Assembly (NCBI GenBank): GCA_043826085.1 | Contig: JBDRQW010000047.1 | Location: forward strand, 1-14,035 | Direction of reading: 5' to 3' | DNA: 14,035 nt | Source of the DNA: CAXBYZ01 sp043826085 | GTDB taxonomy: Bacteria > Patescibacteriota > Microgenomatia > UBA1400 > CG1-02-47-37 | Shown: one piece after another, positions 1 to 6,433 of the stretch | Layout of the letters: every line of letters begins with the position of its first letter | Numbering within the stretch: position 1 is the stretch's first letter | Position numbers and translations under genes: made by a program | Notes under the pieces: model-generated | What the model saw: only the letters and a program-made list of their open reading frames with translations | What the model was told of the DNA's origin: nothing | Databases searched by the model: none

Positions 1-774
1 GAGGCTATTGAAGCCAAAGACAGATTAAAAATTGCCGAGTACGAGAAAAAACTAAAAGATATGTCTGAAGATCTAAAACGAGCTCAGACAAAAAGCGAGC
101 AGGGTTCACAACAACTACAAGGCGAAGTCTTAGAGTTAGACCTGGAAAAAGCCCTAGCAGTCGCTTGCCCGGACGATAAAATCATTCCGGTTGGCAAGGG
201 TGTTAAGGGTGGAGATATTATTCAAAAGGTAAGAGGTAAATCCGGTCGAGTCGCCGGAGTTATTTTATGGGAAACAAAAAGAGCCAGGTGGTCACCCTCA
301 TGGTTAGCCAAATTACGAGAAGATGCCCGAAAAGAAGATGCCAGCGTAGCTGTCTTAATAAGCACTAACTTACCGGCCAACATTGATAACTTTAAGCTGG
401 AAAAAGGAGTCATAATTTGTTCCCACCTCTATGCCTTACCTTTAGCCGGAATCTTAAGAAGATCCATTTTACAAATTGCCGTGGCCAAACAAACAGCCGA
501 AAGTAAGGATGAAAACTTGGAGATGTTATACCAATACCTCCAAAGCGAGGCCTTCCGTCATCGCTTTGAAGCCTTCGCCGAAGGGGTGGTACAAATGCAA
601 GAAGATTTGGAATCCGAAAAACGATCCATCGAGCGAGTTTGGAAAAGACGAGAAACCCAAATTAAAAAATCTCTGATCAATGTTTCTCGTATGTATGGAG
701 AGTTGCAGGGGACCATGGGCGACGCCTTGCCGGACATCAAAATCTTATCTTTACCGGGTGAAAGTAAAGATTGA
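1..774 (+). CDS. DUF2130 family protein, 3' part of gene
   Basis: The reading frame is open from base 1 and has no start in the window, so the gene is cut at its 5' end; the ATG at 61 is internal, because coding sequence rich in Glu and Lys (AEYEKKLKD) precedes it in frame. The visible 257 codons begin with the end of a charged, probably coiled-coil stretch. A conserved block follows: QGSQQLQGEVLELDLEK, GGDIIQKV, then ILWETKRARWSPSWL. This block is the hallmark of the DUF2130 family. The biochemical role is not established. The order Asp (in GGDI) followed by Glu-x-Lys (WETK) resembles a PD-(D/E)xK nuclease core, so a nuclease-like fold is possible, but that is inference. The C-terminal 90 residues are charged and helical. 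Family assignment is firm; function is unknown. Confidence 0.88.
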   Translation, partial: EAIEAKDRLKIAEYEKKLKDMSEDLKRAQTKSEQGSQQLQGEVLELDLEKALAVACPDDKIIPVGKGVKGGDIIQKVRGKSGRVAGVILWETKRARWSPSWLAKLREDARKEDASVAVLISTNLPANIDNFKLEKGVIICSHLYALPLAGILRRSILQIAVAKQTAESKDENLEMLYQYLQSEAFRHRFEAFAEGVVQMQEDLESEKRSIERVWKRRETQIKKSLINVSRMYGELQGTMGDALPDIKILSLPGESKD

Positions 775-787
775 TATATCAATCTTT
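766..787. terminator. 22-bp perfect palindrome, possible bidirectional terminator
   Basis: AAAGATTGATA is followed directly by its exact reverse complement. As RNA it gives a 9-bp stem with a TATA loop on either strand. It lies between the DUF2130 gene, whose TGA is inside the left arm, and the convergent tRNA-Thr gene, which is where a shared terminator is expected. The stem is AT-rich and the U-tract on the plus strand is short (TTTT then AATAA), so termination would be weak; a protein-binding site is an alternative. Confidence 0.5.
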
Positions 788-800
788 TAATAAGTAAGTG

Positions 801-873
801 AGCCGAAGTCCGGGATCGAACCGGAGACCTACTGTTTACGATACAGTCGCTCTACCAACTGAGCTACTTCGGC
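801..873 (-). tRNA. tRNA-Thr (anticodon CGT)
   Basis: On the minus strand the full cloverleaf is present. The acceptor stem is GCCGAAG/CTTCGGC, the D-stem GCTC/GAGC has AGTTGGTA in the loop, the anticodon stem ACTGT/ACAGT encloses the loop ATCGTAA, and the T-stem TCCGG/CCGGA has the normal loop TTCGATC. Position 33 is T and the anticodon is CGT, which reads the Thr codon ACG only. The discriminator base is T, and the 3' CCA is not encoded (CAC follows), so a CCA-adding enzyme is required. Confidence 0.96.
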
Positions 874-875
874 AT

Positions 876-903
876 TTGCTAATATTTTACCATTATATAT
901 ACT
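876..903 (+). promoter_or_regulatory. Sigma-70-type promoter of the NYN-domain gene
   Basis: TTGCTA (876-881), a 16-bp spacer and TATACT (898-903) match the -35/-10 pattern. The predicted start near 910 is only about 3 nt before the ATG at 913, so the mRNA would be essentially leaderless. This agrees with the absence of a Shine-Dalgarno sequence. Confidence 0.5.
884..892 (-). promoter_or_regulatory. Extended -10 promoter of tRNA-Thr
   Basis: Read on the minus strand this is TG-G-TAAAAT, an extended -10 element. Transcription would start near 877, about 4 nt before the tRNA 5' end, similar to the short leaders predicted for the other two tRNA genes here. No good -35 is visible at the usual distance. 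It lies inside the spacer of the divergent NYN-gene promoter. Confidence 0.45.
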
Positions 904-912
904 TATCTTAGT

Positions 913-1476
913 ATGCCTGCCAAAAATAAACAAAAAGTTTTTGCTTTTATCGATAGTCAAAACCTTAACCTTGGAACCAGTAAAGATATTATTAAGAACA
1001 AACAGCTAATCTACAAAGGCTGGAAACTTGATTTCAAAAAATTTAGGCAGTATTTAAAGGACAAATTCAAAGTAAGCAAAGCCTTTTTATTCATTGGTTA
1101 CATTAAGCAAAATAAATATCTCTATAAAAATCTCAAGTCATATGGATATGAATTAGTTTTCAAACCAACTGTCAAAGATAATCATGGAAAACTTAAGGGA
1201 AATGTTGACGCTGAATTGGTTCTTCATGCCGTAGCCATAGAATACTCAAACTATGATAAAGCTGTGATTGTTTCCGGAGACGGTGATTTCCACTGTTTAC
1301 ATCAGTATTTAGAAGAGCGTAAAAAACTAAAGAATATTATTATTCCAAACCGTAAAAATGAATCATCGTTACTTAGAAAATTTCAAAAACACAAAATCTT
1401 TATCATCAGAGAAAAAGATAAATTAAAATTATTCCAAAATAAAAGCGGGAGGCGTGGCGTTCTATCACATAGATAG
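913..1476 (+). CDS. NYN (LabA/DUF88, PIN-like) domain protein, putative ribonuclease
   Basis: The 187-residue protein carries the NYN-domain pattern of PIN-like metal-dependent ribonucleases. Asp14 sits in FIDSQNLNLG after the first strand, Asp99 in KGNVDAELVLHA, and Asp123/Asp125 in VIVSGDGDF; these four acidic residues are the expected metal-binding cluster. Family knowledge suggests cleavage or processing of RNA, but the substrate cannot be read from the sequence. The domain fills residues 8-165 or so; the last 30 residues are basic (KHKIFIIREKDKLKLFQNKSGRRG). The final residues are encoded inside a GC-rich palindromic element that also supplies the stop codon, so the C-terminus may have been altered by that element. 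The start is supported by the near-leaderless promoter. There is no signal peptide or membrane segment, so it is cytoplasmic. Confidence 0.87.
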   Translation: MPAKNKQKVFAFIDSQNLNLGTSKDIIKNKQLIYKGWKLDFKKFRQYLKDKFKVSKAFLFIGYIKQNKYLYKNLKSYGYELVFKPTVKDNHGKLKGNVDAELVLHAVAIEYSNYDKAVIVSGDGDFHCLHQYLEERKKLKNIIIPNRKNESSLLRKFQKHKIFIIREKDKLKLFQNKSGRRGVLSHR

Positions 1477-1491
1477 GCGGTCGTTTCTCCC
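1447..1491. repeat. GC-rich 45-nt imperfect palindrome at the 3' end of the NYN gene
   Basis: The order is GGGAG, 10 nt, CTATC, 5 nt, GATAG, 10 nt, CTCCC. Two perfect 5-bp stems are thus separated by a symmetric 10/10 internal loop. The internal-loop sides resemble each other as direct repeats (GCGTGGCGTT and GCGGTCGTTT). The element is clearly richer in G+C than its surroundings and contains the NYN stop codon in GATAG. It lacks a U-tract, so it is not a standard terminator. A REP-like dispersed element or an RNA-processing hairpin is possible; one copy cannot decide. Confidence 0.4.
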
Positions 1492-1532
1492 TAATGATAA
1501 ACTAATTATATCAAACAAAGTCAAATAAATAT

Positions 1533-2387
1533 ATGCCTGTCTGCAATCAGCTCTCCATTAAAGAACTAAGCGACCTTGCCAATCAAATTCGAGAAGACGT
1601 CATTAAGATGTTACTTGAGGCCAAATCAGGCCACTCCGCCGGAGCTTTAGGCATGGCCGATGTTTTTACCGCTCTTTATTTTGCCATTTTAAATCACGAT
1701 CCCAAAAATCCAAATTGGCCCGATAGAGATAAATTAGTGCTATCAAGTGGCCATATTTGTCCGGTTTTCTATGCTACTCTCGCTCACGCCGGCTACTATA
1801 AAAAGCAAGAACTTTTAACCTTAAGGAAATTCGATTCTCGCCTACAAGGTCACCCCAGCAGTCTTGAACTTCCCGGAGTTGAAGTTTCATCTGGTCCACT
1901 AGGACAAGGCATTTCTCAAGCTATAGGCATGGCTTTAGCTAACAAACTTGATCAAAAAAAATCAGAAATATATTGTGTCATGAGTGATGGTGAGTTAAAC
2001 CAAGGTCAGTCTTGGGAAGCTTTTATGTTCGCCGGCAAACATAAGCTTCATAACTTAACCGCCATTATCGACAGAAACAACATCCAGATCGATGGCTACA
2101 CTGAAGATATCATGCCACTTGAACCCTTAGCCGATAAACTTAAAAGTTTTAACTGGCATGTTTTAGAAATCGATGGTCACAATATGGAAGAGATTATAGA
2201 TGCTTGTCATAAAGCTAAGGCTATCTTTGAACAACCAGTGATTATCATTGCCCACACTATTCCCGGAAAAGGAGTTGAATTTATGGAAAATAACCCCGAG
2301 TGGCACGGTAAGGCTCCGGATCAAAACCAAGCCAAAGAGGCTATTAAAGACATAAGAACTTTAAAAGGACAAATTCTTTATGACTAA
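1533..2387 (+). CDS. Transketolase, N-terminal (ThDP-binding) subunit
   Basis: This 284-residue protein is the N-terminal half of transketolase, which moves two-carbon ketol units between sugar phosphates in the non-oxidative pentose phosphate pathway using thiamine diphosphate and a divalent metal. Visible family motifs are KSGHSAGALG (residues 31-40), SSGHICPVFYA (71-81), GHPS (106-109), SSGPLGQGIS (119-128), and the ThDP/metal motif SDGELNQGQSWEA (151-163) followed by Asn182-Asn183 about 30 residues later. The motif usually starts with Gly-Asp-Gly; here the first Gly is Ser. A full-length transketolase has about 650 residues; this half needs the downstream gene to form an active enzyme, a split also seen in archaea and some bacteria. 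The downstream gene overlaps it by 8 bp, so translation is likely coupled. I see no convincing promoter in the 56-nt gap upstream. Confidence 0.93.
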   Translation: MPVCNQLSIKELSDLANQIREDVIKMLLEAKSGHSAGALGMADVFTALYFAILNHDPKNPNWPDRDKLVLSSGHICPVFYATLAHAGYYKKQELLTLRKFDSRLQGHPSSLELPGVEVSSGPLGQGISQAIGMALANKLDQKKSEIYCVMSDGELNQGQSWEAFMFAGKHKLHNLTAIIDRNNIQIDGYTEDIMPLEPLADKLKSFNWHVLEIDGHNMEEIIDACHKAKAIFEQPVIIIAHTIPGKGVEFMENNPEWHGKAPDQNQAKEAIKDIRTLKGQILYD

Positions 2388-3315
2388 TTTAAAAGCTACT
2401 AGAGATGGTTTTGGAGATGGTTTACTCGAAGCCGCTAAAAATAATTCAGATATTGTTGTTCTTTCTGCCGATCTTACCGAATCTACCAGGTGCCTTTCTT
2501 TTAAACAAGCTTTTCCTCAAAAGTTTTTTGAATGCGGTGTAGCTGAACAAAACATGATCGGTTTAGCCGCCGGCCTGGCTTTGTCCGGAAAAATTCCAAT
2601 AGTTTCCAGCTACGCTGTTTTTTCTCCTGGAATAAATTGGAGCCAAATTAGAACCAGTATTTGTTACCAAAACTTAAATGTTAAAATGGCTGGTCATCAC
2701 TCCGGAGTGTCAATTGGTCCGGATGGAGCCACCCACCAAGGGATTGAAGATATTGCTCTAACTAGATGTTTATCAAACATGATTGTTCTAGCTCCCTCAG
2801 ATGCTATCGAAGCTAAAAAAGCCACTATAGCAGCCCTAAAACACAAAGGGCCGGTATATATTAGATTGACCAAATCTGCCACTGATCCAATCACTCAAAA
2901 ACAAAGTCCTTTTAAAATTGGCAAAGCTCAAATTTTAAGGGCAGGGGAAGATCTCACCTTAATTGGTTGTGGTCCGATTTTATCAGAAGCCTTAAAAGCA
3001 GCCGAAGCACTAGCCAAAGAAAAAATTAATATTGAAGTTATCAACTGTCATACCATTAAACCCATTGATCAAAAAACCATTCTAGCCTCTGTTAAAAAAA
3101 CCAAGTGCTTAATCACCCTTGAAGATCATCAAATCATGGGGGGATTGGGCAGTGCTGTTTTGGAATCTATTGCCAAAGATTTTCCTGTCCCCACCTACCA
3201 AATGGGTATCAACAATCTGTTTGGCCAATCAGGCAAACCTTTAGAGCTTTGGGATCATTACCAACTCACCGCCCCTCACATAGAAAAAACCGTCAAAAAA
3301 GCATTAGGTGTTTAG
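2380..3315 (+). CDS. Transketolase, C-terminal (pyrimidine-binding plus TKC) subunit
   Basis: The 311-residue protein supplies the pyrimidine-binding domain (about residues 1-165) and the C-terminal transketolase domain (about 185-311). The catalytic glutamate that activates ThDP is Glu56 in CGVAEQNMIGLAAGLA. Other family blocks are GHHSGVSIGPDGATHQGIED, in the usual substrate and phosphate-binding loop, and LEDHQIMGGLGSAV. The start at 2380 lies inside the end of the N-terminal subunit gene, with AAGGA at 2365-2369 about 10 nt upstream, so the two subunits should be made together. Its last 12 bp overlap the 3' end of the convergent UvrA-like gene and no terminator separates them. The pair resembles DXS in layout, but the separate N-terminal gene with its SSGPLGQG motif fits transketolase. 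Confidence 0.93.
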   Translation: MTNLKATRDGFGDGLLEAAKNNSDIVVLSADLTESTRCLSFKQAFPQKFFECGVAEQNMIGLAAGLALSGKIPIVSSYAVFSPGINWSQIRTSICYQNLNVKMAGHHSGVSIGPDGATHQGIEDIALTRCLSNMIVLAPSDAIEAKKATIAALKHKGPVYIRLTKSATDPITQKQSPFKIGKAQILRAGEDLTLIGCGPILSEALKAAEALAKEKINIEVINCHTIKPIDQKTILASVKKTKCLITLEDHQIMGGLGSAVLESIAKDFPVPTYQMGINNLFGQSGKPLELWDHYQLTAPHIEKTVKKALGV

Positions 3316-5550
3316 TGTTTTTTTTAAATACCTTCCAGTGTAGGATGCACTACACTTAGCCACCATTCTTGGAGTCCCTTGGACCACTAGGTAACCGCCT
3401 TTTTCGCCACCCTCGGGCCCTAAATCAATCACCCAATCAGCATTTTTAATTACATCCATATTATGTTCAATCACCAAAACAGTGTTGCCATTATTAACTA
3501 GACGATTTAAAAGTTTCAACAATTTTTTAACATCATCAAAATGTAAACCGGAGGTTGGCTCGTCTAAAATATAGAATTCATTAGATTTTTGTAACCTGCT
3601 AACCAGCTTTAATCTTTGGGACTCGCCACCAGAGAGAGTATCTAGAGTTTGACCCATTTCCATATAATCCAAGCCAACTTCTTGTAGTAGATTTGTTGCC
3701 TGCTTTATTTTTTGATCACCAAAAAACTCACCAACTTCTACTGCTGTCATATCTAGAACTTCAACAATATTTTTACCACTATACTTATATCTCAAAACCT
3801 TTTCTTTATATCTAGAGCCCTTACAAGCCTCACATTTAATTTTCACATCTCCCAAAAAATTCATATCCATATTTACATAACCAACGCCTTTGCAAAGCTC
3901 ACAACCACCATGAGAGTTATAACTAAATAAACTCGGATGCATTTTATTTTCCCTTGCAAATATTTTTCTAATCACATCAAAAATACCTACATAAGTAGCC
4001 AAACAACCCCGTTTATTGGCTCCCACGCTACTTTGATCAACCAAAACTATTTTATCTTCATGTTGACTAACAATTTCTTCAACCAAAGAACTCTTGCCAG
4101 AGCCAGACACACCAGTTAAAGCGATCATAACTCCAGTCGGCAATTGAAGATTTAAATTCTTTAAATTATGTTTATTTGCTTTAATAACTTTCATAAAACC
4201 ATTTGCTTGGCGATATTTTCTTTTTAACTTAATCTTTTTTAATCCACTCAAATACTTTGCTGTTAATGACCTTGGATTTCCAACTAAATCTTTTATTTTT
4301 CCGCTTGTCACAATCTCACCGCCATTTTTTCCACCACCCGGCCCAACCTCAACCAGATAATCCGCATTTCTAATCATTGTTTCATCATGCTCAACCACCA
4401 AAACAGTGTTACCACTATCCCTTAATCTAGCCAAATTTTCTACTATATTTTTAACATCTTTTGGGTGCAAGCCAGCGGTTGGTTCGTCCAAAACATAAAT
4501 AGATTCAATTAAATCACAGCCAATTTGCCTAGCCATCTTTACTCTTTGAGCCTCACCATCAGATAAAGTATCACTTGAACGATTCAAGGATAAATAATCA
4601 ACTCCGACTTTAATTAAACTTTCCAGTTGATCTTCTAATCGAGGTTTGATAGCTAGAGCATTAACATGTTTAATATTTTTAACAAACTTTAAGCATTCAT
4701 CCAACGGCATATTAGCTATTTCACCAATATTAAAACCATTTAACTTAACCTCTAAAGATTTTTTATTCAAACGGCCACCATTACACTCCGGACAATCAAT
4801 AAAGTCAAAGTACTTTAAATCATTTTTTGATGGCCCTCGGTGAACCTTGGTGTTACGATGCTGGATTCGATAAATTACTCCCTGGAAAGTCCATCGGTTA
4901 ACTATAAACTCATCCTTGCTTTCCAATAATTCAGGTGGAGCATTTAATAATCTATCTAGCTCTTCATCAGTATAATCTTTAATCTTTTTATCCATATCAA
5001 AGTAGTGGCTGGCCTTGATAATACTCCACTGTCTGCCGCCCACATACCATTCACTTGATTTTAAAGCCCCTTTATTCAAGCTTTTATCTCTATCTAAGAT
5101 TTTATCTACATTAACTTCGACTGCTTTCCCTAGACCCTTACATATTTTACATGCTCCGTAGGGATGATTAAAAGAGTAATAAGATGAATCCATTGAAGGC
5201 AGTCCTATTCTAGAGTACAAAAGTCTTAAATAAGTGTAAGCCTCGGTTAAAGTTCCCACAGTCGATCGGGGATTGCCTCTGACTCTATCTTGGCTAATCA
5301 CAATTGTAGCCGACACTCCTTTAATCACATCTACATTAGGCCGATTACTTTTTTGTAGATATCTTCTGGCAAAAGACGGTAGAGACTCAAAGTATTGTCG
5401 TTGTCCTTCTCTGGCAATAATGTCAAAAGCAATCGTAGATTTTCCAGAACCAGACACCCCCACTAGACAAACCACCTTATTTCTAGGGATAGTCACATTA
5501 ATATTTTTTAGGTTGTTCTCGCGAGCACCTTTTAAGATAATATTCTTCAT
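3304..5550 (-). CDS. Short UvrA-like double ABC ATPase (UvrA2/DrrC type), lacking the UvrB-binding domain
   Basis: The 748-residue protein has two UvrA-type ABC modules: Walker A at 31-39 (GVSGSGKST) and 480-488 (GVSGSGKSS), signatures LSDGE (329-333, usually LSGGE) and LSGGE (639-643), and Walker B segments IYVLDEPTAGLH (351-362) and FYILDEPTSGLH (659-670). CXXC pairs occur at C134/C137, C253/C256, C550/C553 and C573/C576; the last two match the C-terminal zinc module. Canonical UvrA has about 940-970 residues. Here RLLYSRIG (109-116) runs almost directly into YSFNHPYGACKIC, so the UvrB-binding domain and the first half of zinc module 1 are missing. The protein should bind DNA without recruiting UvrB in the usual way. 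Its length and architecture match DrrC/UvrA2 proteins, linked to resistance to DNA-binding drugs; that role is inferred. It is cytoplasmic, has no Shine-Dalgarno site, and is divergent from a MerR-type gene. Confidence 0.9.
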   Translation of the reverse strand: MKNIILKGARENNLKNINVTIPRNKVVCLVGVSGSGKSTIAFDIIAREGQRQYFESLPSFARRYLQKSNRPNVDVIKGVSATIVISQDRVRGNPRSTVGTLTEAYTYLRLLYSRIGLPSMDSSYYSFNHPYGACKICKGLGKAVEVNVDKILDRDKSLNKGALKSSEWYVGGRQWSIIKASHYFDMDKKIKDYTDEELDRLLNAPPELLESKDEFIVNRWTFQGVIYRIQHRNTKVHRGPSKNDLKYFDFIDCPECNGGRLNKKSLEVKLNGFNIGEIANMPLDECLKFVKNIKHVNALAIKPRLEDQLESLIKVGVDYLSLNRSSDTLSDGEAQRVKMARQIGCDLIESIYVLDEPTAGLHPKDVKNIVENLARLRDSGNTVLVVEHDETMIRNADYLVEVGPGGGKNGGEIVTSGKIKDLVGNPRSLTAKYLSGLKKIKLKRKYRQANGFMKVIKANKHNLKNLNLQLPTGVMIALTGVSGSGKSSLVEEIVSQHEDKIVLVDQSSVGANKRGCLATYVGIFDVIRKIFARENKMHPSLFSYNSHGGCELCKGVGYVNMDMNFLGDVKIKCEACKGSRYKEKVLRYKYSGKNIVEVLDMTAVEVGEFFGDQKIKQATNLLQEVGLDYMEMGQTLDTLSGGESQRLKLVSRLQKSNEFYILDEPTSGLHFDDVKKLLKLLNRLVNNGNTVLVIEHNMDVIKNADWVIDLGPEGGEKGGYLVVQGTPRMVAKCSASYTGRYLKKTLNT

Positions 5551-5556
5551 ATTTGT

Positions 5557-5584
5557 TTGACAATTGATAGTTATAGGGTATAAT
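5557..5584 (+). promoter_or_regulatory. Promoter of the MerR-type regulator gene
   Basis: TTGACA (5557-5562), a 16-bp spacer and TATAAT (5579-5584) form a consensus promoter. The predicted start is near 5591, giving a leader of about 25 nt with no Shine-Dalgarno site. Its -10 overlaps the -10 of the divergent promoter, and its start site lies inside the dyad at 5589-5605, so a regulator bound there should also repress its own gene. Confidence 0.65.
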
Positions 5585-5610
5585 AAAGTATAACCTTACG
5601 TTATAGTCAA
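5580..5610 (-). promoter_or_regulatory. MerR-type promoter (19-bp spacer) for the UvrA-like gene
   Basis: On the minus strand TTGACT (5605-5610) and TATTAT (5580-5585) are separated by 19 bp. Ordinary sigma-70 spacers are near 17 bp; 19-20 bp is the signature of promoters that MerR-family activators open by twisting the DNA. The predicted start is near 5573, about 22 nt before the UvrA-like ATG. Confidence 0.65.
5589..5605. promoter_or_regulatory. Putative MerR-type operator (perfect dyad)
   Basis: TATAAC-CTTAC-GTTATA is a perfect 6-bp inverted repeat around a 5-bp centre. It sits between the -35 and -10 of the minus-strand promoter, where MerR-family dimers bind. A further copy, GTTATA at 5570-5575, makes a second, wider inverted repeat with TATAAC at 5589-5594 around the two -10 boxes. 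The likely ligand is the product of the adjacent MerR-type gene. Confidence 0.6.
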
Positions 5611-5615
5611 TAGCT

Positions 5616-6410
5616 ATGAAAAACCTAATCACCTCAGGAGAACTGGCTAAATTAGCCAACACCACCAAAAGAACTATCCTTTTTTATGACAAAAAAGGAG
5701 TTTTAAAACCTAAGCAAATTAATGATCAAAACTATCGATTTTATAGTCAAGACCAAATATTGGATTATCAAAAGATTTTATTGCTAACAACTTTGGGTAT
5801 TTCTTTGGGAGAAATCAAAAAATATCTGGATAAAAAGGGAAACATCAGTCAACTGTTCAACGATAAAAAGGAATTAATCGAAAAAGAAATTAAACTTCAG
5901 AAATTTAATCTAAACAACTTGAATAGTTATCAAACAAACATTAAAAACAATAAAACCATGATTGATCCCAAAATAAAGACAATTAAAAATCTTGAAATTT
6001 ACTATATAGAAAAGCTCGGATCATATAGCAAAATTGGCCAATTTTGCCAAGAGTTAATAGAAATGTTTGATAGGGGAAATAATTTTACTACTCTGGCAAT
6101 TTTCAAAGACCAAGGTTACCGACCCCAAAAATCTCAGATGAGAATTGGTGTTATTAAGAAAAAAGAAATGAGAATAAAAAAAGAATGTATAGATGTTGTT
6201 AAATCTTTAATTTTTAATCCGGGTAAGTGTTTGACCTATACTCACAACGGTTCTGGTAACTTACTTTCAATATTTTGGAAAGAGCTAGAAAGATATGCTC
6301 GACTTAACAAAATTAAAATCAGAAAAGACACTCCCGATTTTGAAATCTACAGACAAGTTAACCTCGACACCACCAAGCAATTCTTCGAAATCTACCTTCC
6401 GGTTGAATAA
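5616..6410 (+). CDS. MerR-family regulator with GyrI-like effector domain (BmrR type)
   Basis: The 264-residue protein starts with a MerR winged helix-turn-helix (residues 1-75: ITSGELAKLANTTKRTILFYDKKGVLKP, then NYRFYSQDQI). A dimerising helix covers about 76-115, and a GyrI-like/AraC effector-binding domain about 120-264. The domain is recognised by YIEKLGSYSKIGQFCQEL, where a Gly-Ser-Tyr turn precedes an amphipathic helix, and by the closing FEIYLPVE, whose Glu is in the position of the conserved drug-binding acidic residue. In BmrR-type proteins this domain binds bulky cationic or planar drugs and activates a divergent or neighbouring defence gene. Its neighbour here is the UvrA-like gene, with which it shares a 65-bp promoter region. 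Some GyrI-like domains hydrolyse cyclopropane-type DNA alkylators, but enzymatic activity cannot be judged here. Translation begins without a Shine-Dalgarno site. Confidence 0.9.
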   Translation: MKNLITSGELAKLANTTKRTILFYDKKGVLKPKQINDQNYRFYSQDQILDYQKILLLTTLGISLGEIKKYLDKKGNISQLFNDKKELIEKEIKLQKFNLNNLNSYQTNIKNNKTMIDPKIKTIKNLEIYYIEKLGSYSKIGQFCQELIEMFDRGNNFTTLAIFKDQGYRPQKSQMRIGVIKKKEMRIKKECIDVVKSLIFNPGKCLTYTHNGSGNLLSIFWKELERYARLNKIKIRKDTPDFEIYRQVNLDTTKQFFEIYLPVE

Positions 6411-6427
6411 AAAATTAAACACTTAAT
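6407..6427 (-). terminator. Weak intrinsic terminator after tRNA-Gly
   Basis: On the minus strand ATTAA-GTGT-TTAAT is followed by TTTTTATT. The stem is only 5 bp and all A/T, but the U-run is good and the position, just after the tRNA-Gly 3' end and convergent with the regulator gene, is right. Confidence 0.3.
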
Positions 6428-6433
6428 AATTTG

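Noticed and set aside
61..63. ATG at 61 as the start of the DUF2130 gene
   Set aside because: The frame is open to base 1 with coding-like sequence, and the family normally has a longer N-terminal region, so the true start is outside the window.
772..774. Alternative genetic code with UGA as glycine, as in some CPR lineages
   Set aside because: UGA ends the DUF2130, gatC and gatA genes at exactly the expected protein ends, so it is a stop codon here.
1447..1491. tRNA remnant or intrinsic terminator
   Set aside because: Although it begins with GCGGGAG like the tRNA-Gly acceptor end, no D-, anticodon or T-arm follows, and there is no U-tract on the plus strand.
1492..1532. Promoter for the transketolase operon (TATATC at 1507-1512)
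   Set aside because: The only -35 at a suitable distance is TTTCTC (1484-1489), a poor match; read-through from the NYN gene is as likely.
3937..4119. Short plus-strand open frames inside the UvrA-like gene (also 4646-4843 and 5273-5560)
   Set aside because: They are antisense shadows of a strongly conserved coding sequence and lack their own start signals or recognisable protein features.
3304..5550. Annotation as canonical excinuclease subunit UvrA
   Set aside because: At 748 residues it lacks the UvrB-binding domain and half of zinc module 1, so it is better called a UvrA2/DrrC-type paralogue.
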